A DNA stretch of 64,000 bases from Nematostella vectensis (taxonomy: Eukaryota > Cnidaria > Anthozoa > Actiniaria > Edwardsiidae): the NCBI RefSeq assembly GCF_932526225.1, contig NC_064036.1, positions 13,571,181 to 13,635,180 of the forward strand, given 5' to 3'. The position numbers and the translations under genes were made by a program. The notes under the pieces were generated by a model. It ran no database searches and was not told where the DNA came from. It worked only from the letters and a program-made list of their open reading frames with translations. Positions 55,299 through 64,000 of the stretch are shown here, in pieces (the first letter of the stretch is position 1; the number at the start of each line of letters is the position of its first letter).

Positions 55299-55569
55299 CT
55301 GTTGTCGTTGTTTTCAGCGACAACAAAGACAAAAATTTCGATTGAAAATATAGATGTTAAATGCATGCAAGAGTTTATTGTTTTATTTCGTCATTCAAAT
55401 GCGCGATAGCCCGTAACTTTCTTGCTTCAAAATCTTTTCAGTTTTTATCTTTTATCTGTCTCAGTAAAGATTGAAGATCTTTTTTGAGGATCTTTTTTTT
55501 GCAGTATCGATGTTTTTAGACATCTATCTGACATTAATCCTATCCTCTGCACATGATCCTATCTTCTGC

Positions 55570-55630
55570 GATTAACGAATTCTAACGGGAATGGGACTTG
55601 AACCAGGACCGCGCCTTTTAAACCGCCTTT
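55570..55630 (-). other. tRNA-like 3' half (B-box) remnant
   Basis: Read on the minus strand, GGTCCTGGTTCAAGTCCC resembles the variable/T-arm region of a tRNA (B-box GGTTCAAGTCC). No A-box or acceptor stem can be paired, so this is at most a tRNA-derived SINE or pseudogene fragment. Confidence 0.25.
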
Positions 55631-55964
55631 TGTACGTCTATCTTGGTCGTTTTGCACGTAATTGCTGGACTAATTGCGGTTGAATGTATGTTGGTCAGAA
55701 TCAGAGCATGTATGACGCCCAATCACCTATCTTATCAACGACTCTTTGTGATTTGTGCCAAATTATTAATTCCTTTTGATCATCGTGTCAATTCCAGCAT
55801 GCCCATTTCACATCTTGCAGGATATAAAAGCTCTCTGTTAGATGGAGTTAATCACTTCTCTTTCTGAAACCTTCGTTTACTTGTAAATGAAAGTAAGTTC
55901 TACTCTCCAAATCACAAACCACTCTGCTAAACCATCATCCACAGCCCCCTTTTTTAGGTTCGTC

Positions 55965-56650
55965 ATGGGTTTCATTGCTCTTCCCGGATTTCTGTTGACT
56001 GCACTTGCAGCACTTAGGCCGAGTAAGTGCACTTTTTGGAAGGTTGCTTTAGACAATAACAGCGCGTGTTTCGCAGACAACGTCATCATACAATCTCAGT
56101 GATGAGATTGTGACTTTCGTTTGGACAAAAGAAAGAATATTTCAGAAAAGTGCGGAGTGTTATAGAGAACTAACAACATATGCAAACTGAATTAAAATGC
56201 AATATCCCGCCAGATTTAGTTTTATTTTATACTAATTCTTTTTTTTTTTGGTGTTCCTCAGTTGATGGTGCGATCTTGTACGGATCTTGAAATTTTGCCA
56301 TCGGACCGTCTGAATTCCAGTGCAAGTCTTTCGCATTCTCGCCGGCATTTTTTGTCCTGACGCAACAGCCGGAATCCACGTACAGATCTCTCTGTACATG
56401 ACTGACCTACCAGGGCCGACATATGAAGCAGCGGTGGGCTGGGTTGAGGCAGTGACTCCTTCCGGTTTTACTTCCTGTGTTGAGACTTCGGCTGGGATCA
56501 CATCCACAAGATCAGTCAAGCTTCAGTGGATGGCTTTTGCGGGCAATCCCGAAATGGTTTGGCGGGAACTGCCGTCGTGCCCTTGTTTACAGCGGGAACC
56601 GAAAGCGTCGATGTGGATTTTATCGGGGTGGTGTGTGCTATTAAATTCAA
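55965..56650 (+). pseudogene. Secreted H-type-lectin-like gene, broken
   Basis: Exon 1 encodes a signal peptide, MGFIALPGFLLTALAALRP, and ends at a good donor, A|GTAAGTGC (56022). Exon 2 starts at 56262 after CCTCAG and joins in phase to read IDGAILYGS, typical of cnidarian lectin-like proteins. An in-frame TGA at 56288-56290 follows. The domain continues NFAIGPSEFQCKSFAFSPAF, then after a frameshift near 56395 reads YEAAVGWVEAVTPSGFTSCV and VKLQWMAFAGNPE. The WVE..T..GF..C and QWMAF motifs fit the H-type-lectin beta-sandwich. With one nonsense codon and at least one frameshift it is most likely a pseudogene. The family call is moderate. Confidence 0.5.
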
Positions 56651-58317
56651 CCTGTCAAAACCATGGTTTCTTTATTTTTCAATCAGCTACACATTTGTTG
56701 TAATGTTTGAAAAAACATTGCCATTTTCTAAAATAACTATCCACATCCAAAATTGAATCTCATATAAACGAAGTTTTCGAAAAAGTACATTTGTTGAACG
56801 AGACGATGGAAATGGATGCTTTTTTGCAACAGCAAGACGTTGCAAGAGCTTAAAAAATTGCGAAGTGCTACTGACCTAAGCTGCAATACATTGAAATTTG
56901 TTGTTGTTTTTTACATACATTTTCGACAACTCCGCACGGGTTCGCAACCGCTGTCCACATTGACCCGCTAAGCTGTATGCCTTCAAGATTTGCTAGAGGG
57001 AGCTTATGATAATATTTGCTATATTCTCTCTCTGCTGATTGAAGGTAATGACTTTGAACGGGAACTACACAACCCCGCCCACAATCATAGTGACGTAAGG
57101 ACACAGCACGTCGCAAGGCGTGATCCCCGAGTACAACAGCATTGCATCATGGGTAGAGGTGAGCAAGTTTTGCAAGAATAGTTATGTGGGTTTGGAGAAA
57201 GTTAGCTATTTCAATTTAGTTATTGCCGATCTTGAAAGAATTGATTCAGTTGTTATAATATATCAAGCGATAGGCCATAAATAACTTGCTAATAATTTGC
57301 TATAATTAATCGAGATATCCGTTTACAAATATACCCTTTACTCATTTTATAAAAAATAACGATTTCTCCTGGTCATTATCTTGCCCTGTATATGCGATCA
57401 ATCCTTAAAAGACTTTCGCTATTGCTCCGCAGTACATCACGACTAACAGCACCAAGATCTGCACCAAGGAGCTGCACACACCGAACGGTTACGACCCCGT
57501 CGAGCTCACCTCTCTCGTCATCGGTAAGCAAGAAAACAATGAACGATACCCGTCTCACTTCTTGGCTGTGATATGTTAAACGGAGGCTTATGTTCTACCC
57601 GAATTAATTACCCGCCTTTCGTTTTTATTGCACCCTCCCCTCCCCCCTTCGAGAAATCCGGAATACGCCCTGTCAATTTTCTCGACAACCTGCTCCCTCC
57701 CCTCCCATCTGCTAAATTTTTGGCCTGCATTGTCCATAATAAGTGACTTAAGTTGTTATTTCTTATAGGGACGTGATGAATGACTAAAACGACGTCCAGA
57801 TGAGCTATACCAACACAGAGATTACTAGATTATATAATATATTAGAATATATATGTCAGATGAATATTAGAATTAATAAATTGAAGCACAAACAGAAATA
57901 CGTTTGGATTTTTATTTGCAGAATGCACAACTTAACCAAAACAGGACATAGCTGATCAGCGGCATTTAAGTGAGCCCGCAGTACGTGCCCCGTGGGGCGG
58001 ATGCTCGAGAGCAAGTGGCTAATAGGATGGACCTAAAAACGCGCTTTCAGTTATTTTAATATTTTTTATTTCATTTTTTTTTTCGCTTTTACTGAAATGT
58101 ATAATCATTTACACATGTCAAAAAGAACAAGGCTTTGCAGTAGAACGTGGCAAAAACGAAATTTGAGGCATGTTTTTGCCCTTTTATGGCCATCATGTTG
58201 GTGCAATGCTCATGGCATTTAATACAGGCAAATGGCATGACAGACGTGACAACGAGCGTGACTACAAAGAGCGTGACTAAAACTATCACTTTTGTGATGT
58301 GACGTGACCGGCTACTT

Positions 58318-58672
58318 GTGGTATTGCGCGCGGTTGTTGTCTAAAACATGGTCGTATTGCGCGCGGTTGTTGACTAAGGAACGGTCGTATTGCGCGCGGT
58401 TGTTGACTAAGGAACGGTCGTATTGCGTTCGGTTGTTGGGCGAAGGCATGGTTGTATTGTGCGCGGTTGTTGGACTAAGGTATGGTCGTATTGTGCGCGG
58501 TTTCTGGGCTAAGCCATGGTCGTATTGCGCGCGGTTGTAGGGATAAGGCATGGTCGTATTGCGCACGCCATTTGTTGGTCTAAGGCATGGTTGTATTGCG
58601 CGGTTGTTTGTCTAAGCCATGGTCGTATTGTGCGTGGTTGTTGGGCTAAGGCATGGTCGTATTGTGAATTAA
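58318..58672. repeat. Satellite outlier of the 34 bp minisatellite
   Basis: About ten copies of the same 34 bp unit as the 49.8-55.3 kb array, ending about 10 bases before the exon 3 acceptor of the second lectin-like set. Confidence 0.92.
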
Positions 58673-59506
58673 CCTTTTTCAGTGGTGTATCACTTATCAC
58701 ATAAGTTCCTCGGGGGGTTGTACGGGATATCCGCAAAACGGGGTGCATCGGCCAAGTCCATGGTGATCTCAGTGAGTTGGGACCCAGGAAATCGGTGTCG
58801 GTGAGACGTATGGAGTACAGGGTGGTTTCCAGATGATCACGATCGCCCGATTGCCGAGAAATGAAAGAAGAAGAAAAAAAATACTGCTGTTTTGAGAAAA
58901 GAAAAGGTATCGATTAGTTTCGCTAAAGCCCTGCTCAAGTGAGGAGATAGGATTTTTGAAGGATTAACTGGATAAGGCGGTGATATATAAAAATTGTTTT
59001 TTTTTTCATTTTGGTCTAAATGTTAACTTGGTCGGTGTAGTTGCAGCGCGTCTGTTTTGAAATCAGACGCTTGTTGTGTGGTGAAGTATTATCGGGATCA
59101 GATGTTCATTTTCATATATCCTTTCCCCTCTATGTGATTAAGTATAGTCAGAATCAGATGTTTGTTTGCATCTAACCTTTCCTTTTTATGTAATGACAAG
59201 TAGCGCCTCACAGGGTGTAGAAAGCTTGGAGCACTTTGGCACTCGTTTCCATATTAAGTAAACCCCCTTGGAAAGTCTCACTAGACGCACGCGATAACTA
59301 ACTAGGAACTACGATTCATAAACCCCGTTCTTATTTTACTGTAATCGCCGGCCGTACTTTAGAGACATCATCTACCATTTTACTCCATCAGGCTTTGGAT
59401 ACTGCTTTTTCCCGTAAATTTCGATTGTTATCGATATTCTCTTAAATTCAAATCATGGTTGAGTATTTCTACCTCTTGTTTAAATCTGGGCACTTAGGGG
59501 CCCGAG

Positions 59507-59860
59507 GCGCTTAAAATTGTGATAAACTGAAAATCGATTTCTCGAAGAAGGGGTCTACACCGACGCCGTACACCATACCGACACTCTAGTTCAGTAATTG
59601 TAAGTCAGCGCGTTGCGTGCTAATTTCAGGCGCTTAAAATTGTGATAAACTGAAAATCGATTTATCAAAGGACGGGTCTACACCGACGCCGTACGCCACT
59701 CTAGTTCAGTAATTGTAAGCCAGCGCGCTGCGTGCTATATTCAGGCGCTTAAAATTGTGATAAACTAAAAATCGATTTCTCGAAGGAGGGGTCTACACCG
59801 ACGCCGTACGCCACTCTAGTTCAGTAATTGTAAGCCAGCGCGTTGCGTGATAATTTCAGA
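59507..59860. repeat. Three-copy tandem repeat of about 115 bp
   Basis: Blocks starting GGCGCTTAAAATTGTGATAA and ending GCGCGTTGCGTGCTAATTTC occur near 59507, 59629 and 59745. They are nearly identical; the first has a short insertion (ATACCGACAC). Recent triplication. Confidence 0.9.
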
Positions 59861-60089
59861 AAGGCTGCGTCACGCAGGAGACTATGCAAAAAAAAAAAAA
59901 AAAAACCGCTCAGTTGTTTTTTTATCAGTGTGATAAATTCGTTTTACTATGTTTAAATCTTTAAAATCTTTGTGTAATTCTACCACGGGCCCATGGTTTC
60001 TATTTTATCCACAGGGAGCCAACAAGGCCACCTTCTCCCTTCAAAGTCACCCTGGGTACGTGTCAATCACGTCTTGTTGGTCAACAAGT

Positions 60090-61503
60090 AAGAACGTGTA
60101 TATCAACACCAGGTCCCCTCCCCCCAATTCTTGCACGTTTCATAAAGGCTTCCCTTGAAAGCTAAGATCGAGTGTTGATTTTATCGACCGCAAAAAGGGA
60201 AGCTATTGAATACACTGAACTACTTCAAAATAAAAAGGGGTATGAGATCGAAAGGATTGTCCGCTTATCGGCGAAAATTCTCTAAAATAATGTTGAGCCG
60301 CTCAAAGCCCGTTTACTTTCCCTGTACTACTTGTCCTTGTGTTGCGGTTTCCGCTTATCGGAACTTGGCGGAAATAAGAACAATCAATCGAATCAGCTTC
60401 GCGGCTTTTTTCTGATCACCTAGTTGTGAACGCGTCTTGGGCTCTTTGCGGCATAACAAAACAAAACAATTGTCCCAAACTCTAATGCGTTTGACAAAAG
60501 GGCTAACTGTTTATGTTGCTTATTAAATCAGTGTCGGTTTGATTGTCATGTTTAACCTAGAAATAACCATAAGTGTGAGATAATAACAAAACACTCATTT
60601 ACACGCCACAGCGCTCAATTAATTCTGTAAGCGACACGGCCTTCCTTTAGCGCGATTTCAATTACGCTTCCTTTCAACCTTTTTTTCTGCTCCAAACTTA
60701 TTTCCTCGCAATAACAGCGGAGTTTAAGCGATTGTAATCTGAGATGTTGCACGTGGTTCTCACTTGCAAGCTTCCTGTTCCGGGCAAAGGCCAAACTTGC
60801 CTGAGCTTATGCAAGCCTACTTGCGCAATGAAAATGTAGGGATATTACTTATAAAAGCGGAACTAAACTGTCTTCGAATTTGAGCTTGGTTGAAGGGGAG
60901 TGTCCGCGTTACAAGGCCTATAATTCCCTAAGATTATTGCCTTTGTTGATGCAGCCCTGGGGATTGAAATAGGTGGAAATAGGTCATCCTCGGCTACATA
61001 TAGGACATTGGTGGTGGTCTATGTGGGTTTTCATTTCCGGTTCAATTTCACCAAACAAAACTCAACATATATCAAATAAAACCCCAAAGTAAGCTAGTGC
61101 TTCTTAATATAATATGACACTAATAACCCTCAAGCATAGGAAAGTAATTTTGTATTCGACCATGGATTTTAGGAAAGATTTCGCGCAGTTCTAGTTTAGA
61201 GCCTAAGATATATCCTCAATGAAATGGACTACATGTCGCTTGGCACTGAAGACATGCAAAATCGAAAGCGCGTAACGCTCCAACTAGGATAATTCTACCA
61301 CAATGCAGATCGTATATACAAACAAAACTGGGTCTGAATAATAACACATTACAGAACGGAGCTCAGTAGCTGAAGTGTACGCGACGATACGAGCACGCGA
61401 TTGGCCCAAATCTGACAGCTACAACATGATTTGCTCACGTGACCCGCAAAAGGTCGTATTTATGAGCTGAGCAGCGCGATCAGTACTTCATTCAACACGT
61501 GAA
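60090..61503. promoter_or_regulatory. Upstream region of the RBM46/47-type gene
   Basis: No exon seen. The last 110 bases before the ATG contain an inverted CCAAT box (GATTGGCC near 61400), an E-box TCACGTGACC (CACGTG at 61436-61441) and ACACGTGAA next to the start codon. No TATA box is evident. Confidence 0.4.
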
Positions 61504-62817
61504 ATGACGGTCAAAAAATTATCCGAAGAAATGGCAGAAGATTTAGCAACAAATATGGAGGAATCGGGCCCAGAACAGGTAACCGATGGAGTTACTGGAA
61601 CGCCAAAAGAAGCCGCTTTGCGAGCACTCATGGAACGAACGAAGTTTCCTATACGTCAGTGTAATGGTCAAAGAAGATACGGCCCTCCTCCGGGTTGGGA
61701 TAGACCGATTCCTCCACGTGGATGTGAAGTTTTTGTTGGGAAAATTCCCAGAGATTTATACGAAGATGAACTTGTTCCCGTCTTCGAGACGGCCGGCCCG
61801 ATTTACGAGGTTAGACTTATGATGGATTTTAACGGGCAAAATCGAGGCTACGCTTTCGTTGTTTACACAAGCAAAGACGACGCCAAGAGATGTGTGAAAA
61901 CCCTGAACAACTATGAAATTCGGAAAGGCAAGTGCATCGGCGTGTGTTCGTCCGTCGATAATTGTAGGTTATTTGTAGGAGGGATCCCAAAGAAGGTGAA
62001 AAAGGACGAAATAATGGCAGAGGTGTCGAAAGTTACCGATAATGTTGTGGATGTGATAGTATATCCGTCGGCGCAAGACAAGACCAAGAATCGAGGCTTC
62101 GCTTTCGTAGAATACATTAGTCATCGGGATGCTGCCATGGCTAGAAGAAAACTCATGACTGGAAAAATACAACTATGGGGACATCAAATCGCCGTAGACT
62201 GGGCTGAACCAGAACAAGAGGTCGACCAAGAAATTATGGATCAGGTTGGTAACATTTTATTTCACTTGCACTTCGAAACAAGGCCCCTCCCCCAAAGAGG
62301 TTTAGGGGGCGAGACGTTCACAATTTTGTTCCCTTTACTTCCTATGATCTCGTTGCTATTTACCAAATAAGATTATTTAGACAGTCTAGTCAGTTCTCCT
62401 TCATCCCTGGTGTATTTTGATGCGTTTATTTACTGTTGTCTTGTAATATTGTCGTCGGTAGATTGTTGGATTTTGCGAATCCATTACTTTGCATGTTAGC
62501 TAATTAGTTACTCCATAAGGCGCGCGAGACATCGGTTTGAACCCCGCTTCCTTTGGACTAAAACCCCGACAATAGAGTGTTTATATGGCACAAGAAATTA
62601 CAAGTTCTCGTTTAAATTGAGTCGTAATTTTTCCTTTTGTTTCGGTAGGTTAAAGTGCTTTACGCGAGAAATCTTTTATTGAGCACGACTGAGGAAACAA
62701 TAGAACAAGCGTTCAGCAAGTTCGGGGAAGTAGAACGCGTAAAAAAGATCAAAGACTACTGTTTTATTCACTTCCGAACCAAGGAACAAGCCAGGGACGC
62801 CATGGAAGCAATGAACG
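61504..62817 (+). CDS. RBM46/RBM47/A1CF-type RNA-binding protein, 5' part
   Basis: Exon 1 is 61504-62244 (247 codons); exon 2 is 62649-62817, after GGTAG, ending AACG|GTAATA. The gene continues beyond the window. Residues 55-75 hold the family signature [23 protein letters not shown]1 spans about 74-150 (RNP2 VFVGKI at 76-81, RNP1 NRGYAFVVY at 113-121). RRM2 spans about 155-235 (RLFVGGIP, then [10 protein letters not shown]). RRM3 starts in exon 2 ([27 protein letters not shown]). [17 protein letters not shown] joins RRM2 and RRM3, as in A1CF and RBM47. Relatives bind AU-rich RNA and serve in RNA editing (A1CF, RBM47) or germ-cell mRNA control (RBM46, DND1). The cnidarian gene may be ancestral to all, so I give no single symbol. 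Confidence 0.93.
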
Positions 62818-64000
62818 GTAATAAATATTTCACCGTGCAGTGTTTTTTGTACTTGAATTTGTGCAGCAGGTTGCGCTGGTCTTGGAGGTCACTCGAGCCT
62901 GTGATTAGACTGACCCGACCAGCACAACTACGTTGATCGCACTCGCTTATTGTCCACTTTGCCTTTGTTAAAAGTTAATGCAACATTTCACACTCAATTT
63001 CCTCGCTTTGTCCTGTTCTTGTAAGAGATCTCTCAGGGGAAATTTGCCGCTGTTTTCCGCTGATTCTAATGGCGGCTGCGGCGCTTATGTGAAGGGGTGA
63101 AGCGCGAATTCCATACGCGGCAATCACAGCGCGGAAACTCTTAGAATTTGAAGTTATTTAGACCAAAGAAATTCAACAAAGCGTGGCTAAACACATAATT
63201 ATGACGCATTTTACCCTTGTTATGTGTTACTCAGTGTTGTTTTGATTTATTTTGCCAAACTTTTTGACGGTCTTATGTGTGAATCTTGTGTTGATACTAG
63301 TTGTTTTGTATTCAACTGGCTTTCCATGGCAGTCAACTAAAACTGATCGGCTTAATCCTCTGGATTTGAGCAATTTATTAATGACCCTTCAAATCCTTAA
63401 CAGTCCGCCGTGTAAAATCCTTCGTCGAAATGTCTAGTGTTTAGGCTTTTTGGCTGCTTATTTTGCTTTAGTCTGTCACGTGGAAGGAATATGCTTCGAC
63501 TTGGCGAAACTCGAGAACAACCCACTGACTTGATCCCACGGTGACGTAAATAATCGTCAAAGTCAGCAATTGGATTTACCTTGACACAAGTATAATTCCC
63601 TGTATTTCAATCCAAAGTTATTTGTGATAATGGAAGGATCACAGTGTTGTTTGTAATCGAACCAACAAGTTGAGTCTATAGTGTTGTTATTTGTGTCACA
63701 TGGTGAGCGCGCTTTCTACTCCAAAAATAATCTACATCTCTTCTAGTGTCTTTCCTGTCCACGGGGTGCTACAAGAGACTAGATACTTTTTCCCTTGACC
63801 TCGAGATAAACAACTCGAACGCTAACTAAACTCTTTTGATTATAATGGAGGAGCTCAGATATTTTTTTTCGCTGAAATAGCCATTTTTTTTTATTTTCAT
63901 TGCGGCGAACAAATTTAAACAAGGTGGCAACTTATGAGAAAAATACTTTCCAGTATATCTAGTCTTGATTGTCTTGTTAGTTTTGTTTATTTGTTTATCC
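62818..64000. other. Start of the next intron, no exon recognised
   Basis: The sequence after the exon 2 donor has no recognisable further RRM3 or downstream exon. The rest of the gene presumably lies past the window edge. Confidence 0.5.

Larger units (their letters stand above)
57045..60087 (+). pseudogene. Second H-type-lectin-like exon set
   Basis: Candidate exons are 57045-57158, 57433-57523, 58683-58771 and 60015-60087, and their junction phases agree. The first reads TLNGNYTTPPTIIVT, an in-frame TAA at 57096-57098, then GVIPEYNSIASWVE. The second reads YITTNSTKICTKELHTPNGY then DPVELTSLVI. The PPTIIVT..SWVE.IT....C.KEL order matches the lectin-like domain at 56.3 kb. The third and fourth exons (YHLSHKFLGGLYGIS; FSLQSHPGYVSITSCW) are not recognised and could be wrong. 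The single stop suggests a recent pseudogene, a sequencing error, or an exon model that needs correction. The intron between exons 2 and 3 carries copies of the 34 bp minisatellite. Confidence 0.42.

Noticed and set aside
62520..62570. GGTTTGAACCCC, a B-box-like tRNA motif
   Set aside because: No A-box, acceptor stem or anticodon arm can be paired; at best a SINE fragment within an intron.

Overview
The window is animal nuclear DNA. It has small exons in large AT-rich introns, GT-AG splice signals, and proteins that align closely with vertebrate ones. Secreted H-type-lectin-like sequences, many short inverted-repeat (MITE-like) elements and long G/C homopolymers fit a cnidarian, most likely an anthozoan such as a sea anemone. 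I cannot name the species from sequence alone.

Layout. 1-4.4 kb: no gene seen, repeats only. 4.41-7.71 kb, minus: CYB5D1, four exons, complete. 8.57-13.03 kb, plus: a TBATA/SPATIAL-family gene, five exons, complete. These two genes are head to head, and the 863 bp between their ATGs holds one perfect and one half-perfect RFX X-box, which suggests a shared cilia/sperm promoter. 13.0-19.26 kb: intergenic, with a 1.27 kb inverted-repeat element. 19.26-47.84 kb, plus: a complete 31-exon phospholipase C of the PLCL (PRIP) family, predicted 1061 aa. Every exon joins in phase. 49.8-55.3 kb: a 5.5 kb array of a 34 bp minisatellite. 55.9-60.1 kb: damaged H-type-lectin-like exons. 61.5 kb to the end: the first two exons of an RBM46/RBM47/A1CF-type RNA-binding protein that runs out of the window.

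The PLCL gene is the centre of interest. Its relatives in mammals are catalytically dead, but here every catalytic residue of the X domain that I can align is present. One of its introns is a textbook U12-type AT-AC intron. Several introns carry minisatellites whose first unit overlaps, or begins at, the 5' splice site of the preceding exon; in one intron the splice donor itself has been copied about 30 times. Exon 16 sits between two inverted copies of the same MITE. Intron 11 hosts an intact 593-aa tyrosine-recombinase gene (Crypton-like, with an N-terminal zinc finger and a C-terminal Myb domain), a damaged minus-strand gene, and a 1.35 kb palindrome with a microsatellite centre.

All exon boundaries come from reading splice sites and checking phase by eye. 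No alignment or database search was run.
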